Shown: piece after piece, positions 25,312 through 37,229 of the stretch
How positions within the stretch are numbered: position 1 is the first letter of the stretch
Layout: the number at the start of each line of letters is the position of its first letter
Source of the DNA: Polydactylus sextarius
Taxonomy: Eukaryota > Chordata > Actinopteri > Polynemidae
Direction of reading: 5' to 3'
Assembly: GCA_016801845.1 (NCBI GenBank)
Contig: CM028906.1
Location: 13,651,001 to 13,715,000, forward strand
Length of the DNA: 64,000 bases
The notes under the pieces: model-generated
Seen by the model: the letters and a program-made list of their open reading frames with translations, nothing else
Told to the model about the DNA's origin: nothing
The model's database searches: none
Position numbers and translations under genes: made by a program

Positions 25312-25946
25312 GTGAGTTTTCTGTAATGATAATAAAGAAAGACGCTCAAGGGACTAAAGTTGTTCAATGGTGTTAACGTTTAGCCACCGGTGTTGCTAAA
25401 TAGTCAACATCAGCTAGCCTGTCGACAGTCTGGGCTACTGTCGCTAGCTACGGTGTCTTAAATGCTAACTGCAATTGCAGTAGTTGAGAAACACGACAGA
25501 AAACTTGTGAAACTTTAAAAATCTACAAAGTCAGTCAGTTCACCAAAGCTAAAGTTCCAGGATATTTTAACGCACCAGAAGCTAAAGCTAGCTGCGATCG
25601 TAAAGGTGCAATTACAGCGACGTTTGAGAGCTAACATCAGTCTGAAATATATTTGTGACTTTTGAAGGACTGTTTGAAGTTAACCTCGCCGACTTTCAAG
25701 GCCCCGTCCTCAATACTCAGAGTATATTTAGTAATCATTCATTCATCTGTTGTTGTTTTGCGTCAGTTGCGTTTAATTCGGAAACGTAGTGATTATCATT
25801 CGTTGTCTCTTAAAAACTATGACTGAATTAAGTATAACACCGCCTCTTCGAGTAACCGTTTAATAATCACACAGTGCAGCGTTGGCGGTGTCATTATCTG
25901 TCATTATCTGTCTCTGTGTGTTTGTGTGGTTGCAGAAAACACAGCT

Positions 25947-28900
25947 ATGTGTAGCTGTGTGCGGAGCTCCAGGGCTCTGTCCCCTGTCCTGCTCCCCAGG
26001 CTGCTGCGTCCCCACACCGGCTACAGATTGGTCGACAGGAGCCTCTGGACGTCGCCGCACTGCCTGGCTGTCAGTGGAGACTCCCAGCTGCTTCCAGTAC
26101 CCAGCCAGGCCCGGGTGGTGATCTGTGGTGGAGGGATTGTGGGAACATCAGTTGCTTACCACCTGGCCAAACTAGGCTGGACTGACATTGTGCTCCTGGA
26201 GCAGGGAAGGTGAGATACTTGTCTTTAAAGTTTCGTGTCTTGGGATTGTTTGATGCTCTAAAGGTTATAAGTAATTGTGAGGTGTCTCTTCAGCTTAAAG
26301 GACCACGGTGAAGCGCTTGTGTCAGCTAGTCTTGAGACACAAGCCTTGAGCCTTGTCAGCCCCTCTAACAACAGCTCAACAGCTCCTGCTCTGTTAACCA
26401 CCCGACTTCTTTAATCTCCTTGAAGGGGATGAATAAAGACAGTCTGTATGTGGAGGGCATGGAGGCTCAGTAAAAAGACTTGTTGGTTGTATATTGTCCT
26501 GTTTACATTGTATTTTCTGTGATGTTATTCTGTTGACAGACTTGGTGCAGGAACAACTAGACTATGTGCTGGCATTATCAGCGTGGCGAAGCCTATTTCC
26601 ATAGAGTGTCAAATGGCCAACTACTCTAATAGTCTTTACCAGCAACTGGAGGAGGAGACAGGGGTCAAAACAGGTTGGTCACATGTTGTGCTCACACTCA
26701 TATTTAACTAAACCTGTTATTCGTGACAATGAAGGTTTTTAAATAGCACATTTTATTGTATTACTGGTAATACTGATTAGAAGCAACTTTAAAGATTTTC
26801 TTTATGCATGACCACCCAGTCTTTATTTTAAATAGTTAATTTTAATCTATTTTACTTCCTTTGAACGATTTTTTCCTGAGGGGATATGGAGGTGTGCATC
26901 CTGCTTTCCAGACAGCATTGTATATTCGTGTAGTCATTGTTAATGCCATGTTGTAGTTAGTAATGACTTGAGGACATAGTGTGGGCTGTGCCATAGTATT
27001 TCCTCTATGTTCAAGCTGAAATTGATGATTATTACCTAACCTAGCGTTACCTAACCCCATTCTGTTTGAGCGGGCAATAACCCTCAAATAGAGTAGTCTG
27101 AATCTAATGTGGGATTTTTTGTGTGTGTTTCAGGGTATGTGAAGACCGGGTCTTTGTGCTTGGCTCAAAATCAGGATCGGTTCATTTCTCTGAAACGTCT
27201 GGCATCCCGATTAAAGTAAGACCCCAAAAGCTAATATCAATATTTAGTGGAGATGTTTTTTTCATGTGAATGAGTCAGTTTTGCTCATAGCCATGTAGAA
27301 CTTTTTTGCACAAGTCAAATCTGCAAATCTGGTCACACACTGAAAGCTGCACAGGGACTAATTCATGTTTAGACCCGATTTCTTGATTTAGTAGAGGATG
27401 TGACCCTGAGTTGCCTGCCTCAGGGCATTGATTCTGGTGGTGATATGATGTCTCAAAATATCCTGTGCTAACAACATTCTTTGACTGTGAAATTTTATTG
27501 CTGGTAGAAAAATCAAATCCTGCGCTCAGATCAGATTCTCTTGCAGCTGTTTATTTTTTATTGTATTTTATGTGATCTTACACTCTCCACACTTGTTTTG
27601 TTTGTTTGTCAAGTGATTGAATGTTTTAGAGTCCTGGACTAAGGAAAGATGTACAAACTTTAGTAATATTAAACTTTCAAGTCCTATCTCCTGTTCTCTA
27701 TTCTCAGGGTAATGGGGATCAACTGTAATATAATTAAACCTAAAGAGGTGGCCAAACTCCACCCTCTCGTCAACATTCATGACCTGGTGGGGGCGCTCCA
27801 CCTCCCAGCAGATGCTGTAGCATCTCCACCTGATGTTAACCACGCCTTGGCTGTGGCTGCAGCCGGACAAGGTAACTCAAAACATGCCTGTCATAGACAG
27901 ACAATGGACCATGTAAGAAATGCTTAACTAGCAGTACTGATAACTTTTGATTTAATCTGTTACTGTTTCTCCCTCTTGCCTTGTTTCCATTTTTTGCTTC
28001 CTCTCATATGTCCTTGTCTTTTTCATCCTATCCAGGGGTTCAGATCCTGGATCGGACCAGTGTTCAGCAAGTTCTGGTGGAGAAGGGTCAAGTCACAGCG
28101 GTGGAGACTGACCGGGGCTCCATTGAGTGTGAATATTTCGTCAACTGTGCTGGACAGGTAAATAGTGGGATACAAATCGACATAAACAAATCCCTGTATC
28201 ATAATCTTGTAAAAAATTTAGGAAGCTGTCTTTATTTTTTCATTGATTCAATGTAAAACTATTCTTACCTACATTATACTAACTGATTAACACAATATAA
28301 CTAAACATCAGAAGGACACCACAATTAATTAGTGGGATTCAGTTCTTAGTGTTCAGTTTGAGTCTGTACTGTAAATAGTTAATCTTATCTCATATAGTAT
28401 GGTCAGTAGTATATGTATATGTAGTCATACTCATGTAGTATATGTATGGTCAGTATTTGTGTTTTCTCAGCAGCAGATAGACATATTTGTTCTGTCCGTC
28501 TCTGCTCCAGTGGGCTTACGAGCTGGGCCAGGCTAGTGAGGTGAAGGTGTCGGTTCCTCTTCATGGCTGTGAACATTTCTACCTCCTCACAAAACCTCTC
28601 CAGGAGCCGCTTCCACCCAACACGCCAGGTCTCACACTTCACAGGAAAAAAGACTTTTTCTTGCAGCAAGCAACGTTACTAATTAAAGTCGAATCTCTTG
28701 ATCTGTTTCTGCCAACTCAAAAAAATGTCTACAACAGAACAGAATGTATAGTGGACTAGGGGTGTAGCAGTATATTGGTATTGATGATAACTGTTATTGT
28801 TAAAAATGTACGATTTCATGTCAGTAATACACACATGATCATGATGTCTAAATGATCAGATGCGTCTTATGTCATATCTGCTTCTGTCCACTGTGATACA

Positions 28901-31900
28901 TGTGTCCACAGACCTAACGCATTATATTTCTGCAAAGGCATCAACCAGCAATCTAAGATGAAGTCCCTGACTCACAATAGGGATGGGGATGTCAAGCAAA
29001 AATACAATTTGATATTCATAGGGAACTATTCAGCCATTTTTAAGAACTCCTCCCACACCCCGCCCACCCTGTCTCACCCCTGCATGTGCCTACAAATACA
29101 TGCATGCACACATAGAGGAAGAAAGAGAGAGAGGGGGCCCCGTTTACGACCTCACAACTTAACAGATGTTTTCACTCCGCATCAAATTGTTGTGACATCT
29201 TTGGAAGAAGTTCAACACATATTTTCTAAATTGCTGTAGGAGCTTTAGCTTTGCATCTTTCCCCTCTTTCTAAAGTACCATGTAATCTCACATCTCACCA
29301 TCTCAGTGTTACATGTTTTGCCAGAGCCTGGTAGTAATATGTTCCTCTACTTTTAGATGTATTATATTTATTAGACTATAACCAGCATCTCTATTTAATA
29401 AATGGTTTTGTCATCATTAGAGTGGATTGACGATAGTACCAACAGAGTTATATTTATTATTATATTTATTAATTCATTTAAATGTCTCTTGATTTAGTCA
29501 TATGATTCAATGTGATATCTGGTAATTAACTACAAAATTATAAAAAAAAAAAAAGTTTTTTGTGTTCTTTAAATGAGCCTATGAGATCGTCTAACTGACT
29601 TGTCTTGTCTCTAGTGGTGATCGATATGGATGGCAGAATATATGCACGGCCATGGCAGGGAGGCCTGTTGTCTGGGGGATTTGAGAAGAACCCCAAGCCC
29701 ATTTTTACCGAGGGCCGCAACCAGCTGGAGATCCAGAACATGCAGGAGGACTGGGACCACTTTGGTAAAATAGACAGGGAGGGATAAGAGGTCACAATGA
29801 GTGAGAAAGGGAAATGCATTTAAACTAGTTTTAAAAAACTAGAAGCAGCTGGTTTGCTAGTATTGTCATCCCAGGACACCATTTGTGGTTTTATAGATAA
29901 CTGGCCAAATGTGAATAAAATGTTATAAAGTGTCATTTAATAGGAGAGAAAAACCTTGTGATCGATTGATGTTAAATGACAGGTTCTGTTATGAGCGTCT
30001 GTGAATGACAATTCCAAAAGTCTGTGTGTTTCAACGTAATATCAGCAGGTGTAGAGAGACAAATTAGTTGGAGACAAGACCTGTTGCTCATTTCACTAAG
30101 CTGTCAAATAATGAAGCACAGACACAAGGTGTTGAGTATTACAGTAGGGTGTTGGGGAACAATCCAGAGAGGGTTATATTCATCCAGTATGATTGATTTG
30201 TGTTCTTATAAGTGATTTTATAATATGGGAGCACTCCTAAACACTCAGCTAAAGTCAGAGTTTTTACATCAGTTATTTTATGTTTAATTAAAGTGTTCTT
30301 CATTGATTAAAGAAGTGAGTAGCTGGGTCAGTTCAGGCATCCTGGGAGACCAGAATTATTTTTGAAAGTTGGCTCATACTGTTAATCAGATTTTAACTAT
30401 GAGAAATGTCCTACATAGGACTCAAAGTGCAGCTCTCTGTATAAACACACACACACACCTACCTGTCCTTTGGCCTTGGCCTTGTGCTAGTAATCTGAGA
30501 TTCCTGGAGCAGCTTGACAGGTTGTTGTAAAAACAACAGTATATCATCAACTCGAACTGCAGCAACAAACAGACCCCAGCCTGTCATGGCTTATTCTACA
30601 ATTGTTAATTCTAGTTATTTATCACATGCATATTGTAGTTTAATAGTAGTTCATGTAAATGTAGCTCTAACAAGGTGAGCAAGCATGTTCATGAATGACT
30701 GGGAAACAGTGAAACTATAGTTTTCCCCTTTTTACTTTGTTAAAAGTCTGAGATGAGATCTTTTGATATCAAGAGATCATAAAATTGAAAGTATTAGAGA
30801 AAAGAATAGAAACATTCAGTATAGTTTCTGCTGTCACTACAGTTTTTCGTTGCATCGGGGGAGGGTTTGATGAAGGAAAACATGCTGGACTGTTTATGGC
30901 ACCACATGGAAAAGGTTGCAGCTCCATCCAGCTGCGTATCAGGAGTTTTTGCTTGGTGAGACTTCCACGGTAGTAGATGGTTTTGGCAGGCTGGTTTTCA
31001 AAAGGCAGTTAATGCAAACTCCAGTATTTCTCTTTGTTTACATTTCTCAGTAGTGAAAGCGATAATAGAAAGTAAAGAAGCAGCCTGATATTGTAACAGG
31101 AAGCAGTGTGGTGTATGGGAAATAGGGAGCCTGATACAAATACTGTTGCCTTTATAATTGGCAGACCTTGTTTATGATAATGAATTTACATTTTACATTA
31201 AAGTGGGATGTGGGGTACACATACATTTACAAATATATATGTATTAACCATACTCTCTCATACCTACAGAGCCAATGCTCAGTGCTCTGCTGAGAAGAAT
31301 GCCTGGTCTAGAGTCAGCTGAGATCCATCAGCTTGTCAACTGTCCAGAGTCGTTCACCCCTGATATGCGCTGTCTGATGGGGGAGACGCCAGGTGTCTCT
31401 GGTTACTATGTGCTGGCAGGGATGAACTCCTCCGGTCTGTCTTTTGCTGGAGGAGCTGGCAAGTAAGTGTGTTTGCAAAACTATGGACTAAGCCTGTGGT
31501 ATTTATGTGGACAGACGTTACCTAATGGGTTTGAAGATGAAACTGCACCATATTCTACAACTGAATACATTATGTAGGAGTGAAATGTCTCTCTGAAAAT
31601 AAATAACAGTCTCTGTTGCACTACAGTGGTTCCTCACCTATCGTGGGGTTTAGGTTCCAGAACCTCCCGCAATAGGTGAAAATGCATGTAAATTTTATTT
31701 TTAAGCCTTCATAAACCCTGTCCACACTTTTTTAGGCTAGAAGTGGCTTCTTTACCGCAAAAATAATTGAAGTATTAAAAAAAATAAAAAAGTACATTTA
31801 GGCCGCAGAATCATGCAAAATAAATGTACATATTCTTGCCACATAAAAGTGCGATGTATCAAAGCTGCAAGAGGTGAAGCGCGATATGGCAAGGGATCAC

Positions 31901-34900
31901 TGTATATTGAAGCACATAATGCATGTTTTTGTGGTTTGGCATCAAGGTACCTGGCAGAATGGATGACCTATGGTTACCCCACCGCCAACGTCTGGCCGTT
32001 GGACATCAAGCGCTTTGGTAACCTGCAGAGCAGCCGAACCTTCCTGAGACACAGAGTCATGGAAGTCATGCGTGAGTAGGAAACTTTGTCATTGCGGTTG
32101 CTAAGTGAATCACTTAGTGAGGAAAAGACCGGTCAAGCTATGTCACCATCTTAATCTTTTATTAGCTATTAAAGCCATTAACTGACTCACTGAATGATTG
32201 ACCCATTTTCTGTCTATCTAGCTAATTACAAGCCATTCACACATCAAAGGTCATACCAAGGGATATAATTATAGTATGTTTCAAACTTTCTACTCATTTT
32301 CTCTGCTGTGTGTTTGTGCAGCTCTGCTGTATGAACTGAAGGTTCCTCGCTGGGACTTTCAGACCGGGCGTCAGCTGAGGACCAGTCCTCTGTACGACCG
32401 TCTGGACACACAGGGAGCACGCTGGATGGAGAAACATGGATTTGAAAGGCCCAAATACTTTGTTCCTCCTGGGAAAGGTACAGATTAGTGAACAGCAACA
32501 CTGCAACCTACGCTGACTTTAATGAGGCTCAGACGTCCATTTCATATTAAAATTGGTTCTGTGAAGCATAGGTCGATAAGTGTAGATCTAAGTGTTTGTA
32601 TTTTCAGGTCAAACACGCACTGATGGCTAGAGTTTACATAAAACCAGTAACTGTATATTATATGTTCTGTCACAGGACAAACTTGGGGTCATGGTTGCTT
32701 TATTTCGAAAGTGTCTGTTTAAATTAGCTCATCAAAGTTCTGGTGTTATGAAGGTACATTTCTCTGGGGCTATGATTGTTACCTCAGGACTACGTTCTCA
32801 CCAGAATTTTGTGTAAATCTTAAAATCCTTAGTCATTAGTTATCGTGACTTAAGAAAAACCAGTCTCAACTAGAAAAAGCTGCTCTCAAAACCTTTTCAC
32901 TGCTTTACAAGATTGTAAGAGCTCTGCTGTCATAGATTTCATAGTAAGATAGTAAGATATGATTTGGTAAAAAATCCCAATATCACTTTCTAGATCTGCT
33001 GTCTCTGGACCAGAGTAAGACCTTCTACAAACCAGACTGGTTCGATATTGTCGGAGCGGAAGTGAAATGTTGCAAAGAGGCCGTCTGTGTCATTGACATG
33101 TCGTCTTTCACCAAGTTTGAGCTGACTGTGAGTCTGGATGCACTATAGACAACTTAATCTATAGACAACAGAAAACAGTCACACTACTTTGTTGCTTCAA
33201 ACTGAAAAGCATTTACTGCTGTTCCTGGGACACCTAGTCAATAATGTCAGTGTGTTGTCTTTCCAATTTCCAATTCATTTACTTGTGCTCTGTGTCGATG
33301 CTGCAGTCAACAGGAGACCAGGCCCTTGAGCTACTGCAACATCTTTGTGCCAACGACTTGGACGTTCCTGTCGGACACATCGTCCACACCGGCATGTTGA
33401 ACGAGAGGGGAGGCTATGAAAACGACTGCAGCGTGGTTCGCCTCAGCAAGAACAGGTTTGAGACACCAAGAGAATAACAACACACCCGATCCAGTTTATT
33501 AGGACCATTTAATATAACTCGCCTTTTTGTCGCCTTTCCAGCTTCTTCATCGTCTCTCCAACAGACCAGCTGGTCCACTGTTGGTCCTGGATAAAGAAAC
33601 ACATGCCCAGTGACCCTCATCTCCACCTGGAGGATGTCAGCTGGAAGTACACAGGTAAACACACTGCACCGTGGTTGAGATGCTGCAGCGGTGTCGCCAT
33701 CTGCTGTCCGCATAGTATTAAAGAGTCTTTCTTTTTTAACCAAGTTATTTAAGTGACCTAGTTTTGGTTTCTTTGTTTGTGAAATCTGACACTAGTGGGA
33801 CCAAGTGGGTGGTTGATTATGCATGCAAAATATAATTTATATATTTATAATATAACTTCCTTAATAGTCTTAAGCTTCCACTCCATTTTTCATACATGTT
33901 TAAACACCAATTGCCATTCTACATCCAAAACTCACCCACAGCGCTGTCTCCAGCCTAATGATCCAAATATTGTGTTTTAACAGTGAAATAAGATCTTCTC
34001 AGATTTTCTGACCAGAATCCTTTATGACTCCTTTGTGGTTTTTTTTAAGGAGGATAGCTACTAAAACACACATGAAGCAAAGCTTTGAAGAGGTATTGTT
34101 ATTGTGAGTTCATTAACATTGAAATCCACGCCAGGAGATCTGTGAAAGTACTGGATGAAAAAAAAAACAGGCACATTTAAAATGTTAAAATCTATGTACA
34201 GTTTGATGCAGATCCTGTTAATAATCCTAATCTGGTGGGAGAAAATTTTGGCAGTCGTGTCACTGTTGTTGATCAGGTGATCGATCTTTCTAAAGACATT
34301 TATAACTGATGTTTTACCTACAGCTTTAAATCTCATTGGACCCCGTGCAATGGATGTTCTGGCTGAGCTGTCATATGTTTCTATGACACCTGACCACTTC
34401 CCCTCCATGTTCTGCAAGGTGAGAAACAAAGGAACGTTACAATAACAGTAATGGATTAATAATAATAGTCATTTAGTAATACTGATTGGTGAAGAAGGTG
34501 GAGAAGCAGGAGTGTTGTTAAATGTAGCACCAGTATGTGTTCGTGTCTGATTATAATTATTATGGCATTGGCAGGACTAACGAGACTGTGTGTGTGTGTG
34601 TGTGTGTTTATGTTTACAGGAGATGAGTGTGGGCTACGCCAACGGGATCAGAGTGATGAGTATGACTCATACGGGCGAACCAGGTTTCATGCTCTACATC
34701 CCCATAGAGGTGCAGCCTTCCCACACACATACATTATGAAGTTATAGAAAACATTCTACAGGATGGCTGCTGTATATACGGCACAACACATGTAGCCTAA
34801 TTTCAGTGTTTTCTCCTGCTCCCTATAGTATGCGCTCCATGTGTATAACGAGGTGATGTCAGTGGGTCAGAAGTATGGGATCCGCAATGCAGGATACTAC

Positions 34901-36018
34901 GCGCTGCGCAGCCTACGCATAGAGAAGTTCTTTGCTTTCTGGGGTCAAGACCTTGACGCATTCACTACCCCGCTGGAGTGTGGAAGAGAGTTCAGGGTTA
35001 AGTTTGACAAGGTCAGTTTCCAGTCCAGCTGTGTAACCACATCACGCAGCACAATGTAAATCTGAGTGCACTCAGAAAGAAGCCCTTTATTGTCATTATG
35101 TAGTTTTAGTCAACAGCAACTTCTCTCTATTCAGCACACTCAACAAATATACAAGAACTCTCACATTATATTCCATTCATTATTCCACTCAATGTTTTTA
35201 CAGCTCTAAGTTAAGTTCCACTTAACCTTTTTGTAACTTTTAAATGGTTTGAAGACGAGAGGAACACAATAATAACAGGTTCTGTGCCATCTGCTTTACT
35301 GAAACCTTCAACATATGAGCTGTAGTCGATGTGGATGAAGAAGAAAAGAACTGTCCTGCAGGCACAACAGGTGGCACACAAGCAATTTACCATTCGACTA
35401 CAGAACACCTGCTGCATACATGTTGAATCTCAGCACAGAATTAATGAAAAGATCAACTATCGTTGTGAAAGTGCTTTCACAGATTACGTTCAGATCCATG
35501 TCTTTTATCGAAAATATGTAACATGTTGCTCCTGGAAACGTAACTGTGCACCTTTGATCTTTTTTCTTTCCCCTTCTACTTGTTTTTCTGCCATCATCTT
35601 CCTTTATCAGGACACAGATTTTCTTGGTCGTGAGGCATTACTGCAGCAGCGCCAGGACGGTGTGTTTCGGCGGTTCGTCATGCTGGTTCTGGAAGATCAC
35701 GACACCGAGCTGGACCTGTGGCCTTGGTGGGGAGAGCCCATCTACCGTAACGGTCAGCTGGCCGGGACAACCACAAGCAGCGCCTACAGCTACACCCTGG
35801 AGCGCCACGTCTGCCTCGGCTTTGTGTCTCCACCACCAGGCATGGAGGGGCTCCCCACACCCATCACCCCAGACTTCATCAACCGTGGGGACTATGAGGT
35901 GGACATTGCCGGCCAACGCTACCCGGCCAAAGCCAAACTCTACCCCTTCAGCTCCCTCTTCACCCAACAGAAACGCCGCAAGGAAGACATGGAGCTGAGC
36001 AACTTCCAGGGAAAGTGA
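25947..36018 (+). CDS. pdpr: pyruvate dehydrogenase phosphatase regulatory subunit, mitochondrial
   Basis: Seventeen coding exons keep phase and give 892 aa (human about 879): 25947-26209, 26540-26673, 27134-27215, 27708-27871, 28036-28157, 28511-28628, 29615-29764, 31270-31462, 31947-32071, 32322-32477, 32994-33127, 33307-33455, 33542-33654, 34324-34418, 34620-34709, 34829-35011, 35611-36018. The Arg-rich N-terminus (to about residue 40) suits mitochondrial import. A DAO-type FAD fold follows, with GGGIVG at 61-66 and the acidic residue E85 closing the second strand. The C-terminal half is aminomethyltransferase-like. Blocks such as WAYELGQ, GGFEKNPKPIFTEG, YGIRNAGYYALRSLRIEKFF and LFTQQKRRK mark it as PDPR rather than the related dimethylglycine or sarcosine dehydrogenases. 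PDPR is the flavoprotein partner of the PDP catalytic subunit, which dephosphorylates and reactivates pyruvate dehydrogenase in the matrix. No frameshift or missing exon was seen. Confidence 0.97.
29765..31269 (+). other. pdpr: pdpr intron 8 (1.5 kb)
   Basis: One of the longest pdpr introns. It contains a short CA run near 30450 and no recognisable repeat family or exon. The small open frames in it (about 60 codons) have no support. Confidence 0.8.
31622..31904. mobile_element. non-autonomous pogo/Tigger-like DNA transposon (MITE) in pdpr intron 9
   Basis: A 279-bp unit (31624-31902) is flanked by TA on both sides. The left end is CAGTGGTTCCTCACCTATCG and the right end, read inward, is CAGTGATCCCTTGCCATATC. 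These are related imperfect terminal inverted repeats, and the repeated 'ata(t)cg' motifs are typical of pogo/Tigger-like elements. TA duplication fits the Tc1/mariner superfamily. There is no transposase frame, so it is a deletion derivative. It sits 44 bp before the exon 10 acceptor and does not disturb the exon. Confidence 0.8.
34589..34608 (+). repeat. (GT)n tract near the pdpr exon 16 acceptor
   Basis: A short GT run ends about 11 nt before the acceptor AG at 34618-34619, inside or beside the polypyrimidine tract region. UG-rich RNA here could be bound by CELF or TDP-43-like proteins, which is inference. Confidence 0.8.
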
Positions 36019-36354
36019 TGCCGAGTAAAAGAACCCCCCTCCTGTCTCCTCAGCGGTGGCTTCTGTGATACTCCTTCAGTTCACCAAATCCACTTCTGCA
36101 CCTACCCTGCAGTGCCAACCTGTCTCCCTTTTCTGGCTCCTGATCAACTGAGCTGTTTGCACAATCACTCCTTGTCCTTCTAGTATAACTCCTACATTGA
36201 ATCTCCCTTTTTTAAAAGTGCAATATCTAACAGGCACCAAATGCTTGATCTGTATTAAATACAGAGCTCCTGTGATATCAAATTCTGCTATTCTTCCTCA
36301 GCCATGCCCCTTAATACACACAAACACAGTCCACACAGCCCCAAGGACTGTTTC

Positions 36355-36515
36355 ACAGGGGGCAGTCTGTGGTTAAGTGCCTTTATCAAGGCAACGTAAA
36401 CACTAGCTGTTAAGAACTTTTTTCTCTTCGTTACCTTTAACCTGGTCAGAAGGGAATTTAACCGACAATCTTCCCCATTGGTGATTCAGTCACTGTAACG
36501 TGTCTGGAAGTCTGG
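36355..36515 (+). repeat. degenerate SINE-like fragment in the pdpr 3' UTR
   Basis: GGTTAAGTGCCTTTATCAAG followed downstream by GGGAATTTAACCGACAATCT and then GATTCAGTCACTGTAACG resembles a common fish repeat with 'GTTAAGTGCCTTGCTCAAGG' and a tRNA-like 'GGATTCGAACC' segment. The recognition is from memory and the copy is diverged. Confidence 0.5.
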
Positions 36516-37201
36516 AAGAAATTCAGTGCTCATGTGCAAATAACCTACACATGTGTGTGGATGTTGACTCTCTGTTGTTGTTTGTCAAAATGTAAATTTG
36601 CTGCTGTAAAGAACATGAGTGATGTGATGTAATGTGTGTGACGATACTTTATAGTGTTCACTTCTGTCAGCCCCGATATGTTATACTTAAAAATGAAGGA
36701 ACATATCCCTCCACCGGGGGGTAAAAAGGTCTGGAGAAGCAGCAGGAAATCATTAGGAAGCCTGATATAATCATTAGTAAAGCGTTGTTTTGTGTACCAC
36801 CCATTACTGCCCATCTAGTTGTGTTGAAAAGGCTTCCCAGGCTCCTGAGTCTCAGAGTTTCCATCTTAATCATCTACTTTCGTCTGTTCTGGTGTTATTT
36901 TGCAGTGTGTTGAACTTGTTGAAATGTAACGATGATGAGTACAATCCAGACTGTTGTTATTTATGTTTTGTGGTCATTTGGAATCAGTGTTGCTCTTTTG
37001 ATGCCCTGGTTTTGTGCCACTGATGTGCTGTTGAATATGCGGCTGATGTTATGCGACATAGGTGAGGAAAGCGAGAGGGTGTAAAAGCTGCGACTGACCT
37101 GTTGGTTTGAGTCCGTCATATCTTACATCAGTGATTTGAATTCTGCCTGATTTTATCCAGAGTTTAGACATTAATGTAAAGGAAGGATTCATTGCTCTTA
37201 A

Positions 37202-37207
37202 AATAAA
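37202..37207 (+). terminator. pdpr: pdpr polyadenylation signal (likely)
   Basis: AATAAA in TTAAAATAAAGC lies about 1.18 kb after the pdpr stop codon and is the first canonical hexamer I found in the 3' flank. GT-rich sequence follows. Alternative, more distal ends are possible. Confidence 0.55.
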
Positions 37208-37229
37208 GCAGTGTATTTTTGTATATCTA

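Noticed and set aside
35329..36018. 229-codon plus-strand frame ending with pdpr
   Set aside because: Only 35611-36018 is exon. The upstream part is in-frame intron sequence before the acceptor TTTATCAG.
25947..36018. Identity as sarcosine or dimethylglycine dehydrogenase
   Set aside because: The same superfamily, but the conserved blocks and the absence of the longer catalytic dehydrogenase pattern fit PDPR along the whole length.
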